From Scytonema sp. UIC 10036 (lineage in GTDB: Bacteria; Cyanobacteriota; Cyanobacteriia; Cyanobacteriales; Nostocaceae): a stretch of DNA of 64,000 bases. The stretch spans positions 14,446-78,445 of the forward strand of contig NZ_WJFC01000039.1 of the NCBI RefSeq assembly GCF_009725235.1, written 5' to 3'. Shown piece after piece: positions 35,391-43,440 of this stretch (its first letter is position 1; each line of letters opens with the position of its first letter). The translations under genes and the position numbers were made by a program. A model generated the notes under the pieces. It was not told the DNA's origin. It ran no database searches and saw only the letters and a list, made by a program, of their open reading frames with translations.

Positions 35391-35556
35391 GGTACTTCCA
35401 TTGATGAAATTCGCGACGAATAGTTTCTAAAGCAGCAAGCCTAACAGTGTAGGGCTGACTTCGCCAATAAGCCGCGTCCGACGTTGAAGAGTTTAAGTTG
35501 GTTTTATTGACAACGATTGCACGTTTTTCAAACATAGTGATTTCCGATGTAGTCAT
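35341..35556 (-). CDS. Antitoxin-like partner protein of the nucleotidyltransferase (copy 2)
   Basis: 71 residues, MTTSEITMFEKRAIVVNKTN to VYKIVKRA, closely matching the protein at 27945-28160. Its last 50 bp overlap the nucleotidyltransferase start, indicating translational coupling. No conserved domain is known to me. The upstream 60 bp are also duplicated (atatcttttacttttgaaatg). Confidence 0.6.
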   Translation of the reverse strand: MTTSEITMFEKRAIVVNKTNLNSSTSDAAYWRSQPYTVRLAALETIRREFHQWKYHAEPGFQRVYKIVKRA

Positions 35557-35627
35557 TTAACAGTTGGCAGTCTTATACTCTATATCTTTTACTTTTGAAA
35601 TGGATGAAATTCAGTCTTCAATAGCTT

Positions 35628-35825
35628 TCAGACGCCGCCAACTTCCCAGTCATTATCAATAATTATAACAGCACGATGATGTGTTTTTTGATAAATACGG
35701 AGAAATTCACGAGCGCGGGTGAAAACTCCGGGAGCGTTACTGCTTTCATCTACTATTAAATCTTCATTAGAGTCAAATTTAAACTGGCCGATTCCTAAAC
35801 TTAAATGAAACTTTTCTCTCGTCAA
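35628..35825 (-). pseudogene. Fragment of the TOPRIM-like gene found at 37388-38032
   Basis: 65 residues (LTREKFHLSLGIGQFKFDSN to VIIIDNDWEVGGV) match residues about 21-80 of the intact protein, with many synonymous or conservative changes. The N-terminal first motif and everything after the DND motif are missing. It is followed upstream on its strand by the repeat element at 35844-36005. Confidence 0.75.
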
Positions 35826-35843
35826 TGCAATTAAGCAGCATTT

Positions 35844-36005
35844 AGAGGATGTTTTAAAAGTGGTTGGCTGTGATTTATTACCCCCTTAGTCCCCCTTATA
35901 AAGGGGGGAAATAAGAAAAATCTAGTTCCCTCCCCTTTACAAGGGGAGGGTTAGGGTGGGGTAATAAATATTTGATACATCAATCTGACTTTTAAAACAT
36001 CCTCT
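35844..36005. mobile_element. Small non-autonomous repeat element (family B), 162 bp, perfect 18-bp terminal inverted repeats
   Basis: The ends agaggatgttttaaaagt and acttttaaaacatcctct are exact reverse complements. Inside are a ggttggctgtgatt stretch and two G/C-run hairpins (ccccctta...aaggggg, ccctcccc...ggggaggg). A related copy with diverged ends is at 59741-59905. The 162-bp size and lack of a gene suggest a MITE-like element. No clear flanking duplication was found. Confidence 0.7.
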
Positions 36006-36100
36006 TATAACTTCATCGTCTGAAGCTTTAACTTGAGGTAGTAAAGAAGGGGTGGGTTACATCATACGTTCAGCACAACTTGAGTTACCATTCACAAGAT

Positions 36101-36502
36101 TTATCCCAAATTTTCAAACCTTTTAGTACCATCTTCTTCGATATATAGAACACGATTTAACATATCACGTCCAACTTTCAATTCATCATTTATTGCATTT
36201 ACGGCTTCTTGTACAACAGTAATTTGCTCGTTTCGAGATAAATCTCCCTGGCAAATAAATACAATGCCAGCATGGATTTCGGTAGTACGAGCAAACTTTT
36301 CAAAATCACGAACATTTGCTGTTATGATTATACGCTCTTCATTAAAAGCGTATTCTAAAACTTGATAGTCTTTTGCACCAAGCAAACCCCGATCTCTAAC
36401 AGCAATTGCATCAATAAAATGTTCGGTACACAAATAACGTGCAACAGCTGGTGAAAGATCCTCATCAATTAGGAATTTAATTCTTTTTAGGTCGTCCAAC
36501 AC
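36101..36502 (-). CDS. DUF5615-family PIN-like toxin
   Basis: 133 residues. The beginning KRIKFLIDEDLSPAVARYL, the middle RDRGLLGAKDYQVLEYAFNE and RIIITANVRDFEKFA have the spaced acidic residues of the DUF5615 PIN-like fold, probably an RNase. The protein lies downstream of, and overlaps by 26 bp, a DUF433-domain gene, the usual antitoxin partner. It appears complete. A type II toxin-antitoxin pair is the natural interpretation. Confidence 0.82.
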   Translation of the reverse strand: MLDDLKRIKFLIDEDLSPAVARYLCTEHFIDAIAVRDRGLLGAKDYQVLEYAFNEERIIITANVRDFEKFARTTEIHAGIVFICQGDLSRNEQITVVQEAVNAINDELKVGRDMLNRVLYIEEDGTKRFENLG

Positions 36503-37025
36503 TTGGGTAAGCTTTCACGTAGATTTGAGCAAATTTTATATCTTCTGCAGTCAAATAAGGATAATCTTCACGAATAACTTCCAATGATTCGCCTCTATCA
36601 AGCATGGAACCAATACGACGAACCGTAAGCCGAGAATTCGGAAACACTATTTCTCCGCTCATTATGTTCGGATCGGAAACTAAGTTTTCTTTCCATGCAT
36701 TAAACTGTTTGATAAAATCTAACATTTCTTTTGCAATGAGATCGACTTCTAGTTTGATAAATCTTGCTACTTCAATGGTTGGTAACTTTTGCTCCAAAGC
36801 TTTAACTAAGCTTTGATAAAGAAATGAGCGAGAATCAACAGTAATAAAGTCGATCTCTTTAGTTATACGTAGATACACTAAGGCTGCAAAATTTAGTCTT
36901 GGAGGATGCGATTCAGGAATAATTTTATGTTCTACTTCCTTATAAATTTTCTTTGTTGGAAGTTCTAGAAATGCAGCAGCTTCAGTAGGAGTAAAAGTTT
37001 CTATATACACAAGTATTACCTCCAA
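36477..37025 (-). CDS. DUF433-domain antitoxin
   Basis: 182 residues. An N-terminal part (VYIETFTPTEAAAFLELPTK) resembling a MerR-like or helix-turn-helix segment is followed by the DUF433 signature at the C-terminus: GSMLDRGESLEVIREDYPYL and AEDIKFAQIYVKAYPSVGRP. DUF433 proteins are antitoxins of DUF5615 toxins and bind their own promoter. The gene overlaps the toxin by 26 bp. A decayed piece of a paralogue lies at 39325-39376. Confidence 0.8.
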   Translation of the reverse strand: MEVILVYIETFTPTEAAAFLELPTKKIYKEVEHKIIPESHPPRLNFAALVYLRITKEIDFITVDSRSFLYQSLVKALEQKLPTIEVARFIKLEVDLIAKEMLDFIKQFNAWKENLVSDPNIMSGEIVFPNSRLTVRRIGSMLDRGESLEVIREDYPYLTAEDIKFAQIYVKAYPSVGRPKKN

Positions 37026-37387
37026 GCCTTAAACTATACAACCACTTAGAATAATCTGCCTACAGTTTTTTACTTTTGAAACTGTTTTTGACAGAGATTT
37101 TGATTATACAAATGTATTTTTATAAACTATTCTCTTTCTAGGAAATAGTTTAGCATATTTTCAAAAATTTTGACAACGGTGGTTAGGCGGAAGTTGTCTT
37201 GCATACGGAAATTGTGCTGGCTAGTATCAAGGGAATAGTTTTGAAATAAAACCTGGCTAAAGGCGTTATCTTCATCGCCCGTAAAAGATTGATTGTAGTT
37301 TATTTATTTGGGAGTCCCTAACACCATTTATAAAAACATGATTGATGAAGGCGATCGCTATCTATTGCCCCAGTAAGTTGGTAATTT
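37026..37387. other. Intergenic region, 362 bp, with a coding remnant
   Basis: The only structured content I see is the open frame at 37127-37303 described separately. Upstream of the DUF433 gene there is ttttttacttttgaaactg, resembling the sequence upstream of both antitoxin-like copies, and this may be the promoter area of the toxin-antitoxin operon. Confidence 0.4.
37127..37303 (-). pseudogene. Coding remnant, C-terminal end of an unknown protein
   Basis: A 58-codon frame without start, bounded by TAA at 37304-37306 and ending in TAG at 37127-37129. It reads NYNQSFTGDEDNAFSQVLFQ, then NYSLDTSQHNFRMQDNFRLT and TVVKIFENMLNYFLERE. Composition is protein-like (amphipathic, charged), unlike the AT-rich flanks. 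It is probably the tail of a deleted gene in the island. The family is not recognised. Confidence 0.35.
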
Positions 37388-38032
37388 TCATCCTTGTTGC
37401 TCCTCAATAGGAAACCACTGCTGCATTGTATTACAAAGCTTCTGAAAAGCTGGATCTTGACACCCTTTCACAGAAATTCGATTAGTGATTTGACGATAAA
37501 TTGCTGAAGAACGGGGAATTTTTGAAATCTTCAAAGTCTCTTCAACGGCTTTTTTAGGATCGTTAGGTTTAGCTGATGAAGATTGCCAGAGACCTTTTTT
37601 TTCTAACCATTGCCGTAGGGGAACATCTTGTTTATATTTAAATGCTGTCGCTACAATAGGAGAATTTTGCAATATCCAGGCTTCTAGTTCTGGACTGATA
37701 ACAATAACCGCAAAATTATTGTCCTTCCATCCACTCTTAAGCATATTACGGCTGATGCGATCTTCAATACCTTTGACATCTGGTGAACCTTCCCAGTCAT
37801 TATCAAGAACTATAACAGCATGATGATGTGTTCTCTGATAAAGACGGAGAAATTCATGAGCACGGGTGAAAACTCCTGGATCGCTACCACTTTCGTCTAC
37901 TATTAAATCTTCACTGGGGTCGAATTGAAATTGGCGAATTCCTAAACTTAAATGAAACTTTTCTCTCGTTAAAAAACCTAGAAATGTAGCCTCCATATTT
38001 TTGTCAGCTAGTAGGAAGATACAATCTCTCAT
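37388..38032 (-). CDS. TOPRIM-like protein, partner of the AAA ATPase
   Basis: 214 residues. MRDCIFLLADKNMEATFLGF carries a conserved glutamate (E14) and AVIVLDNDWEG (about 76) a DxD motif, the order expected of TOPRIM domains; SPELEAWIL follows. Its ATG overlaps the ATPase stop by 4 bp (ATGA), so the two are translated together. ATPase + TOPRIM pairs such as PARIS (AriA/AriB) and AbiL are anti-phage systems; this pair is of that general class, but I cannot assign it to a named one. An orphan fragment of a paralogue lies at 35628-35825. Confidence 0.65.
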   Translation of the reverse strand: MRDCIFLLADKNMEATFLGFLTREKFHLSLGIRQFQFDPSEDLIVDESGSDPGVFTRAHEFLRLYQRTHHHAVIVLDNDWEGSPDVKGIEDRISRNMLKSGWKDNNFAVIVISPELEAWILQNSPIVATAFKYKQDVPLRQWLEKKGLWQSSSAKPNDPKKAVEETLKISKIPRSSAIYRQITNRISVKGCQDPAFQKLCNTMQQWFPIEEQQG

Positions 38033-39294
38033 CCAAGTACTCCCGCAGCAAACAGGGAACCAAGGTCAATGCTCCCCTGCCAGTCTTGAAAACGCGGATG
38101 CTTATCCCCTGGTATTGCTGTTGCACCATTTTCCTGACTTTCTTTCATTACAATGACTGATTTTAGATCGGTATGTGCTAAAACTACCGGAGAATAAGTA
38201 GACATAAAAATTTGAGAATCATACAAAGAACTTAAAGATTGTAGGACTATCTCTATTAATCTAGGATGGATACCGTGAACTGGCTCTTCTACAAGAATTA
38301 CACCTGGTATTTGAGGTAAATAAGGTAGAATTGTCAATGCCAAAATATTTAGCGTTCCATAGGAGAGTTCAGAAGATGTAACAATATGTTCTCCAGAATA
38401 TTTTAATTGTAGATAAGCGTAGTTATTTTCCTCCGATTGCACAGCTTGAATTGTCTGCAAATTAGGAAAACCCATTTTAATATGTTCGACCCAATAATCA
38501 AATAAATTTGGTTGCTCTTTTTGCAAATTTAGAACTAACCAAGGTAAATTTGCAGCATCATAACGCAAAGTTTTTTGTTGACTTGGTGGAAAAGCTTTTC
38601 TTAACATTGATTTGCTTGGCTCATAGCACATTATCTCTTTTTCTAAAAAATTTTTCAACCAAAGTGTAGCTGGATTAGGAAAATCTTGTGGAAAATTTGC
38701 TAAAACTAATTCTTGCGGTTCTAGTTCAAATTCGATGCGATCGCCAATGTTATTTTCTGGTATGACAATCGCTTGATTTCCGAAGTCTCGCTTAACAATC
38801 GCTTGCTTATGAAAAAATTCTTTTATTCCTGCTTTTCCATCTACTCCTGACTCAAAATTTTTATAATTAATAATATATAAATATTCATGATTGACATGAA
38901 TCTCCAGAGCGCTAACTATTTTCAAGTTAATCTCATAACGCACAGACTGAGGATGTAAATTCCTAGTTGTTACGGCACTGAGCGCTTCAGGTTTCAGTAA
39001 CTGACTAATAACCTCTTGTGGTAAATGAGCTTCTATAGCAAAACCAAAATTATCGCCTTGTTGCTTGTAAAGCAAATGCCGCAATCTTTCCACTCTGCGA
39101 CCTCCTGGAATAGACGGAGATTCCAAAAATGCAGGTACTAATCCCTTTGATAAAATTTCGCTAAGTAATAGAGGTATGTCAATCAGCGTACTTTTACCTG
39201 TTCCATTTAGACCAACTAATACATTATATTGACCTACCTGAATATCAAGTTTGTCAAAGCAACGATATTTATATGCTTCTATTCGAGAAATCAT
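38029..39294 (-). CDS. AAA/ABC-type ATPase of a defence-like operon
   Basis: 421 residues. The N-terminus RIEAYKYRCFDKLDIQVGQY with Walker A VLVGLNGTGKSTLID (28-35 core), an SSELSYGTLNILALTIL signature-like segment (about 310) and Walker B GVILVEEPVHGIHPRL (about 328) place it in the AAA_15/AAA_21 (OLD-like, ABC-type) group. The long middle region is variable. It overlaps the downstream TOPRIM-like gene. The pair fits nucleotide-gated defence operons; activity is not demonstrated. Confidence 0.8.
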   Translation of the reverse strand: MISRIEAYKYRCFDKLDIQVGQYNVLVGLNGTGKSTLIDIPLLLSEILSKGLVPAFLESPSIPGGRRVERLRHLLYKQQGDNFGFAIEAHLPQEVISQLLKPEALSAVTTRNLHPQSVRYEINLKIVSALEIHVNHEYLYIINYKNFESGVDGKAGIKEFFHKQAIVKRDFGNQAIVIPENNIGDRIEFELEPQELVLANFPQDFPNPATLWLKNFLEKEIMCYEPSKSMLRKAFPPSQQKTLRYDAANLPWLVLNLQKEQPNLFDYWVEHIKMGFPNLQTIQAVQSEENNYAYLQLKYSGEHIVTSSELSYGTLNILALTILPYLPQIPGVILVEEPVHGIHPRLIEIVLQSLSSLYDSQIFMSTYSPVVLAHTDLKSVIVMKESQENGATAIPGDKHPRFQDWQGSIDLGSLFAAGVLG

Positions 39295-39324
39295 GTGTTA
39301 TGTACAACTTGAGTTATCGTTGAA

Positions 39325-39376
39325 TTATACTCATTACTGTTTGGAGCGGAAACTAAATTTTCTTTCCAAACGTTAA
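39325..39376 (-). pseudogene. Short remnant of a DUF433 paralogue
   Basis: Reading FNVWKENLVSAPNSNEYN on the minus strand, it closely matches FNAWKENLVSDPNIMSGE in the DUF433 gene (36661-36712). The adjacent tgtacaacttgagtta (39301-39316) also resembles sequence just downstream of the DUF5615 gene (about 36068). A second copy of the toxin-antitoxin module once lay here. Confidence 0.6.
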
Positions 39377-39479
39377 AACCTAGGACTTACGTATTGACAG
39401 GAAACGTCAGATATGTATTAGCTATTTGTAGCGCCTCAACGTTTGATTTGTTAATGAACGCGAACCATCATCACCTAGC

Positions 39480-39507
39480 GTAGGGGCGCAAGGCATTGCG
39501 CCCCTAC
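39480..39507. repeat. Hairpin repeat gtaggggcgcaa / ttgcgcccctac
   Basis: Perfect 12-bp arms with a 4-nt loop. A closely similar copy is at 47205-47232. It lies in the 287-bp gap upstream of the AlbA_2-type gene, in which nothing else except the DUF433 remnant is visible. Confidence 0.85.
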
Positions 39508-39581
39508 AAGTCTGAAAGGTTAACATGGGTATTACCCAAAAAGTGGCAACAACATTGCGAGCAATTTAATAAAATGTCAAA

Positions 39582-41231
39582 ATGACACGCACTATTCCTA
39601 CAAAAGAATCTCTCACCGTAGAATTTAAAAGCGATCGCTCGCGCCTTTCCGACCGAGAACTCATTGAAACAGTTGTATGTCTTGCCAACACTGATGGTGG
39701 AGAACTTTACCTTGGTGTTGAAGATGATGGTCGAGTGACTGGTTTGCACCCCCAACATCAAAATCTCTCTACTTTATCTGCTATGATTGCCAACCGCACC
39801 AACCCACCAATTAGCGTGCGCGTTACAGCAATTCAGGAAGAAGGGAAAACTATTGCTCTGATAGAAGTACCCAAATCCACTCGCTTGGTAGCAACTTCCG
39901 ATGGTTTATTACAACGCCGTCGCCTTCAAGCTGATGGTACTCCTCAATGCATACCCTTCTATCCTTACGAATTTTCTAGCCGTCAATCCGATTTAGGTGT
40001 TCTCGATTATTCATCATTACCAGTAGCAGGGTCTACTGTAGCTGACTTAGATCCCCTAGAACGGGAACGGTTGCGCCAACTGATAGAACGATATGGAGGC
40101 GATCGCAAACTTTTATCGTTGAGCGATGAAGAACTAGATGGTGCTTTGGGGTTTGTGCGTTCTCGTGATGGCGATCGCATTCCCACAATTACAGGATTAT
40201 TAATCTTGGGTCGAGAAGCAGCAATCCGCGAACATATACCGACTCATGAAGTAGCATTTCAACTATTAGAAGGTACGCAAGTGCGAGTCAACGATTTTTA
40301 CCGTACCCCTATGTTGAAATTGTTTGAGCGAGTTATTGAGCAATTTGAAGTGCGTGTCGAAGAAGACGAAATGCAGGTAGGTTTATTTCGCGTACCCGTT
40401 CCTAATTACGACCGACGAACATTTCGTGAAGCGTTTGTCAATGCTCTTATTCATAGGGATTATACCCGATTGGGAGCCGTTCATGTTCGTTGGGAAGACT
40501 ATGGTATTGTTATCAGCAACCCTGGGGGATTTGTTGAAGGTGTCACTTTAGATAACTTGTTGGTTGTAGAACCTAGACCAAGAAACCCCTTCTTAGCTGA
40601 TGCTATCAAACGCATTGGACTTGCTGAACGCACGGGGCGGGGTGTAGATTTAATCTACCAGGGCTTACTGCGCTACGGGCGACCTGCGCCTGACTACCGA
40701 CGCAGCGATGCCTACTCAGTCATTGTCAGACTTCCTGGTGGAGAAGCTGACTTACCTCTTTTACGGGTTGTTATTGAAGAAGAAAATCGCAGACAAAGCC
40801 AACTCCCAGTTGAATCTCTCATCGCCTTGGCTCAATTGCGTCATGAAAGACGTATAGATACCACCATTCTTGCCCAAGCTATTCAAAGAGACGAAGCGAT
40901 CGCTCGTAGTGTTTTAGAAAGATTAGTAGAAGCGGGTTTAGTAGAAGCGCATGGAGTCAAAAAAGGACGTACCTACACTTTAAGCTCTCAAGTATACCGA
41001 GAATTGGGACAGTCAGCCGATTATGTTCGACAAGCGGGCTTTGATTCCATACAGCAAGAGCAAATGGTTCTCAGTTACGTGAAAACTCACGGTAGAATCA
41101 CTCGACAAGAAGCAATAGAACTGTGTCGTATTAGTCAAGATCGAGCAACGCGCTTGCTGCGGAAGTTAACAGACGCTCAGCAATTAAAATTAGTTGGTCA
41201 ACGCCGGGGCGCATATTACGTCATTCCATAG
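39582..41231 (+). CDS. AlbA_2/Schlafen-type ATP-binding regulator with winged helix
   Basis: 549 residues. The N-terminal AlbA_2 (Schlafen-like) domain has VEFKSDRSRLSDRELIETVV, ANTDGGELYLGVEDDGRVTG and PPISVRV. A HATPase_c_4-type segment includes REAFVNALIHRDYTRLG (about 282-298), WEDYGIVISNPGGFVEG and LAERTGRGVDLIYQ. C-terminal winged-helix-like repeats (about 390-549: LERLVEAGLVEAHGVKKGRT and QEAIELCRISQDRATRLLRK) suggest DNA binding. Proteins of this layout are common in prokaryotes as putative transcriptional regulators and occur in defence islands. It marks the right edge of the island. Confidence 0.8.
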   Translation: MTRTIPTKESLTVEFKSDRSRLSDRELIETVVCLANTDGGELYLGVEDDGRVTGLHPQHQNLSTLSAMIANRTNPPISVRVTAIQEEGKTIALIEVPKSTRLVATSDGLLQRRRLQADGTPQCIPFYPYEFSSRQSDLGVLDYSSLPVAGSTVADLDPLERERLRQLIERYGGDRKLLSLSDEELDGALGFVRSRDGDRIPTITGLLILGREAAIREHIPTHEVAFQLLEGTQVRVNDFYRTPMLKLFERVIEQFEVRVEEDEMQVGLFRVPVPNYDRRTFREAFVNALIHRDYTRLGAVHVRWEDYGIVISNPGGFVEGVTLDNLLVVEPRPRNPFLADAIKRIGLAERTGRGVDLIYQGLLRYGRPAPDYRRSDAYSVIVRLPGGEADLPLLRVVIEEENRRQSQLPVESLIALAQLRHERRIDTTILAQAIQRDEAIARSVLERLVEAGLVEAHGVKKGRTYTLSSQVYRELGQSADYVRQAGFDSIQQEQMVLSYVKTHGRITRQEAIELCRISQDRATRLLRKLTDAQQLKLVGQRRGAYYVIP

Positions 41232-41826
41232 CTGAAAAATACGCGCCGCGCTTTTCTAAATACGCGCCGCGCTTTTTTTAGTCTGTTCTGGGTAAGAAAA
41301 CTCATGTGGTGGCGATCGCGCGCAAGATGACCTTTTCCTCAAACATCTCCTCAGCCTTTAACAATGTCTCATACCAATTTGAACAAAGAATGCGACAGAT
41401 AGTTGACCCAAATCCAGTCTAGACATGACTTTCCCAATCCAAAATCTAAAATCCAAAATGGTATTACATACGATCCCCCCATCTCCCCTTAACAAGGGGG
41501 GCTTAGGGGGGATCGCATTTGTCTCAAAGAGTTAAGGAATTGGTATAAGAACAAGCAAAGCTCTACCTATGGGATCTATCTATCGGACAGTAAAACAAGT
41601 TTATCTAACCTTATTTTTCTGACTTTGGCTAGAAGAAATGATTGCAGAAAATGTTTATTCTAGCTATAGAATTGTCCAATTAATCAACACTTGTCTGCTT
41701 AATCTATGGCTCATAAGTAGAAAATTTGAAGAAATTAAAGAACCTGCAAAAGGATTTCTTTATTTTTTTAAATTTTTTGCCTAACAAATGTAAAATTTCA
41801 TTTTTTGAAAAAATATTAATTGAACC
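41232..41826. other. Intergenic region, 595 bp, repeats only
   Basis: 41237-41276 holds two tandem copies of aaatacgcgccgcgctttt followed by a T-run, probably terminator-like for the upstream gene. 41470-41512 has a C-run/G-run hairpin (ccccccatctcccc ... gggggg), and aatccaaaatctaaaatcc (41438-41456) is an STRR. The right 200 bp are AT-rich and likely carry the promoter of the next gene. No credible coding region. Confidence 0.55.
41237..41276 (+). terminator. Tandem 19-bp repeat with T-run after the AlbA_2-type gene
   Basis: aaatacgcgccgcgctttt occurs at 41237-41255 and 41258-41276, 5 bp after the stop codon. Each unit has a GC core and T-run, but the core is not a clean palindrome, so a terminator role is only a suggestion. 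Confidence 0.4.
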
Positions 41827-42684
41827 ATGAATCTAGGTAACAAAAGTCCGTCTAACGTGGATGTAAGTAACAAAAGTCAGGTTAACACAAAAGCTATGTC
41901 TAGCACTAAGGATCTCTTTGAAAACATTTGGAATGCCAAGGTAGTCATAGCTACAGCAGTATTAGCCATGTTTGTTCGATTTGGATATGGTACTGATGCA
42001 GCTTCACCTCCGGGGATTGCGAGTACTTATGATATAACCACCAACACGGATGATTATATCGGTAAAACCGTGACGATTATCAGCAAGCCTTTTAAAAAAG
42101 TGGGTTCAAGCTCTTTTACAGTCAGTGATAGCAGATTTATGAGCGGTGAGCCTTTTGTTGTCGTAAACACTACGGGCGTACCTTTTGATTTACCCAAAAA
42201 TAAAGATGTAAAAGTTCAAGTTACTGGTCAAGTTCGTAATTTAGACATTCCCCAAATCGAGCGTGACTATAATTTGGATTTGCAGGATGAATACTTTAAA
42301 GATTATGTCAATAAACCTGTAATTATTGCTCAAAACATAATACAAGCACCCACACCAGGTCAAATCACGAGCAATGCCAAAAGATTCTATGGTGGAACGC
42401 TTGCGGTTAGGGGGGAAGTCGATAACATTCAAAGCCCGGTTTTATTTACTATGGATGAAAATTATTTATTAGGTGCACAGGATTTGCTAGTTTTTCTCAA
42501 GCCTGCGCCAAAAGAGGAGATTCGGAAGGGTCAGACTGTGATGGTTATGGGAGAACTGCGTCCGTTTAATGTGAATGAGATTGAGCAAGCGTATAACGTT
42601 AGGTGGGATGAAAGAGTGAAAGCCCAGTTAGAGGCTGATTATAGAAATAAGCCTGTATTTATTGCTAGCGCTATCTATCCTTAA
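41827..42684 (+). CDS. Hypothetical membrane-anchored protein with internal duplication
   Basis: 285 residues. A polar N-terminus, then one hydrophobic segment (VVIATAVLAMFVRFGYG, about 38-54). The rest consists of two related roughly 100-residue halves: VKVQVTGQVRNLDIPQIERD...DYVNKPVIIAQNI and VMVMGELRPFNVNEIEQAYN...DYRNKPVFIASAI. Each looks like a small beta barrel of OB type followed by an Arg/Tyr-rich helix. The role is unknown; extracytoplasmic location is inferred. Confidence 0.7.
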   Translation: MNLGNKSPSNVDVSNKSQVNTKAMSSTKDLFENIWNAKVVIATAVLAMFVRFGYGTDAASPPGIASTYDITTNTDDYIGKTVTIISKPFKKVGSSSFTVSDSRFMSGEPFVVVNTTGVPFDLPKNKDVKVQVTGQVRNLDIPQIERDYNLDLQDEYFKDYVNKPVIIAQNIIQAPTPGQITSNAKRFYGGTLAVRGEVDNIQSPVLFTMDENYLLGAQDLLVFLKPAPKEEIRKGQTVMVMGELRPFNVNEIEQAYNVRWDERVKAQLEADYRNKPVFIASAIYP

Positions 42685-42743
42685 AGTCAGTGAGCAGTGA
42701 CCATTGGTAGAGAACTGGGCGACTAGTGACTTATAAAATTATT

Positions 42744-42787
42744 GGTTCGTAGTTGCGCTTCAGCGCGCTAAAGCGCAACTACGAACC
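42744..42787. repeat. Hairpin repeat ggttcgtagttgcgctt / aagcgcaactacgaacc
   Basis: 17-bp perfect arms around a 10-nt loop. The whole intergenic region 42685-43027 also holds a GTTGGGTTTCGTTCC-family repeat at 42928-42993; I see no gene in it. Confidence 0.8.
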
Positions 42788-42927
42788 TTATGTAAGTGTT
42801 TAGCCGAACTTGATGTAACTCCTTAAAGATACGCGCAATACGGTTGAGTTAGAGCTAAAAACCTGATTTTGTGTAGGTTGGAGAGCCACAAAAAGTGCTC
42901 TGGTTGACACCAGTAGAGTGAAGTGGG

Positions 42928-42993
42928 GTTTGAGGAACGAAATCCAATATTCTCGCGGCGTTTGTTGGGTTTCGTTCCTCAACCCAACCTACT
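42928..42993. repeat. Repeat of family A core
   Basis: gtttgaggaacgaaatcc and ttgggtttcgttcctcaacc form an imperfect hairpin ending acctact. It corresponds to the inner part of the elements at 22234-22370 and 51246-51383, but the outer ends are not recognisable. Confidence 0.65.
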
Positions 42994-43027
42994 AGGGTAG
43001 ACAATGTTGTAATATTTTTTAATAACA

Positions 43028-43366
43028 ATGAATCAAGAAAAAGTCATTATTGTGGAGCAGACTCTTGGTGAGTCACCTCAAGAGTCTGCGTCAAAAACAG
43101 AGTTGGTGATTCCCAGTGAAAGTGTCTTTCTAATTCCTCTATTCTTTTTACTCGTTTTTTCAATCGCTTTTTTAAAGCAAACTAATTTCACACAGGCTTT
43201 ATATCAAAGAATAGTTAGTTCAAAACTTTATTCTCGAATTCCATGTTTTAAATGCCAATTTTTTAAACAAAATCAATACTTGCAATGTGCTGTTCAGCCT
43301 TGTTTAGTGATGACAAAATCAGCTAGTGAATGTCCTGATTACGTAGCTATAAGAAGTAAGAAATAG
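43028..43366 (+). CDS. Hypothetical single-span membrane protein with Cys-rich tail
   Basis: 112 residues. Acidic N-terminus (about 1-33), one transmembrane helix VFLIPLFFLLVFSIAFL, then a tail with cysteines in CFKCQFFKQNQYLQCAVQPC and a final ECPDYV. Five spaced cysteines suggest a metal site facing one side of the membrane. Similar C-terminal segments of this kind are, as I recall, recurrent in small cyanobacterial proteins. No name is given. Confidence 0.6.
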   Translation: MNQEKVIIVEQTLGESPQESASKTELVIPSESVFLIPLFFLLVFSIAFLKQTNFTQALYQRIVSSKLYSRIPCFKCQFFKQNQYLQCAVQPCLVMTKSASECPDYVAIRSKK

Positions 43367-43440
43367 TTTAATTTATAGGAATTTAGCCAGTAAAATCACG
43401 GTAAAAGTTGAAAGCAAGTTGCAATCAATGAGGAGGTTTG

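Noticed and set aside
37307..37376. Short plus-strand frame ending MIDEGDRYLLPQ
   Set aside because: Only about 20 codons and no recognisable family, so I do not annotate it.
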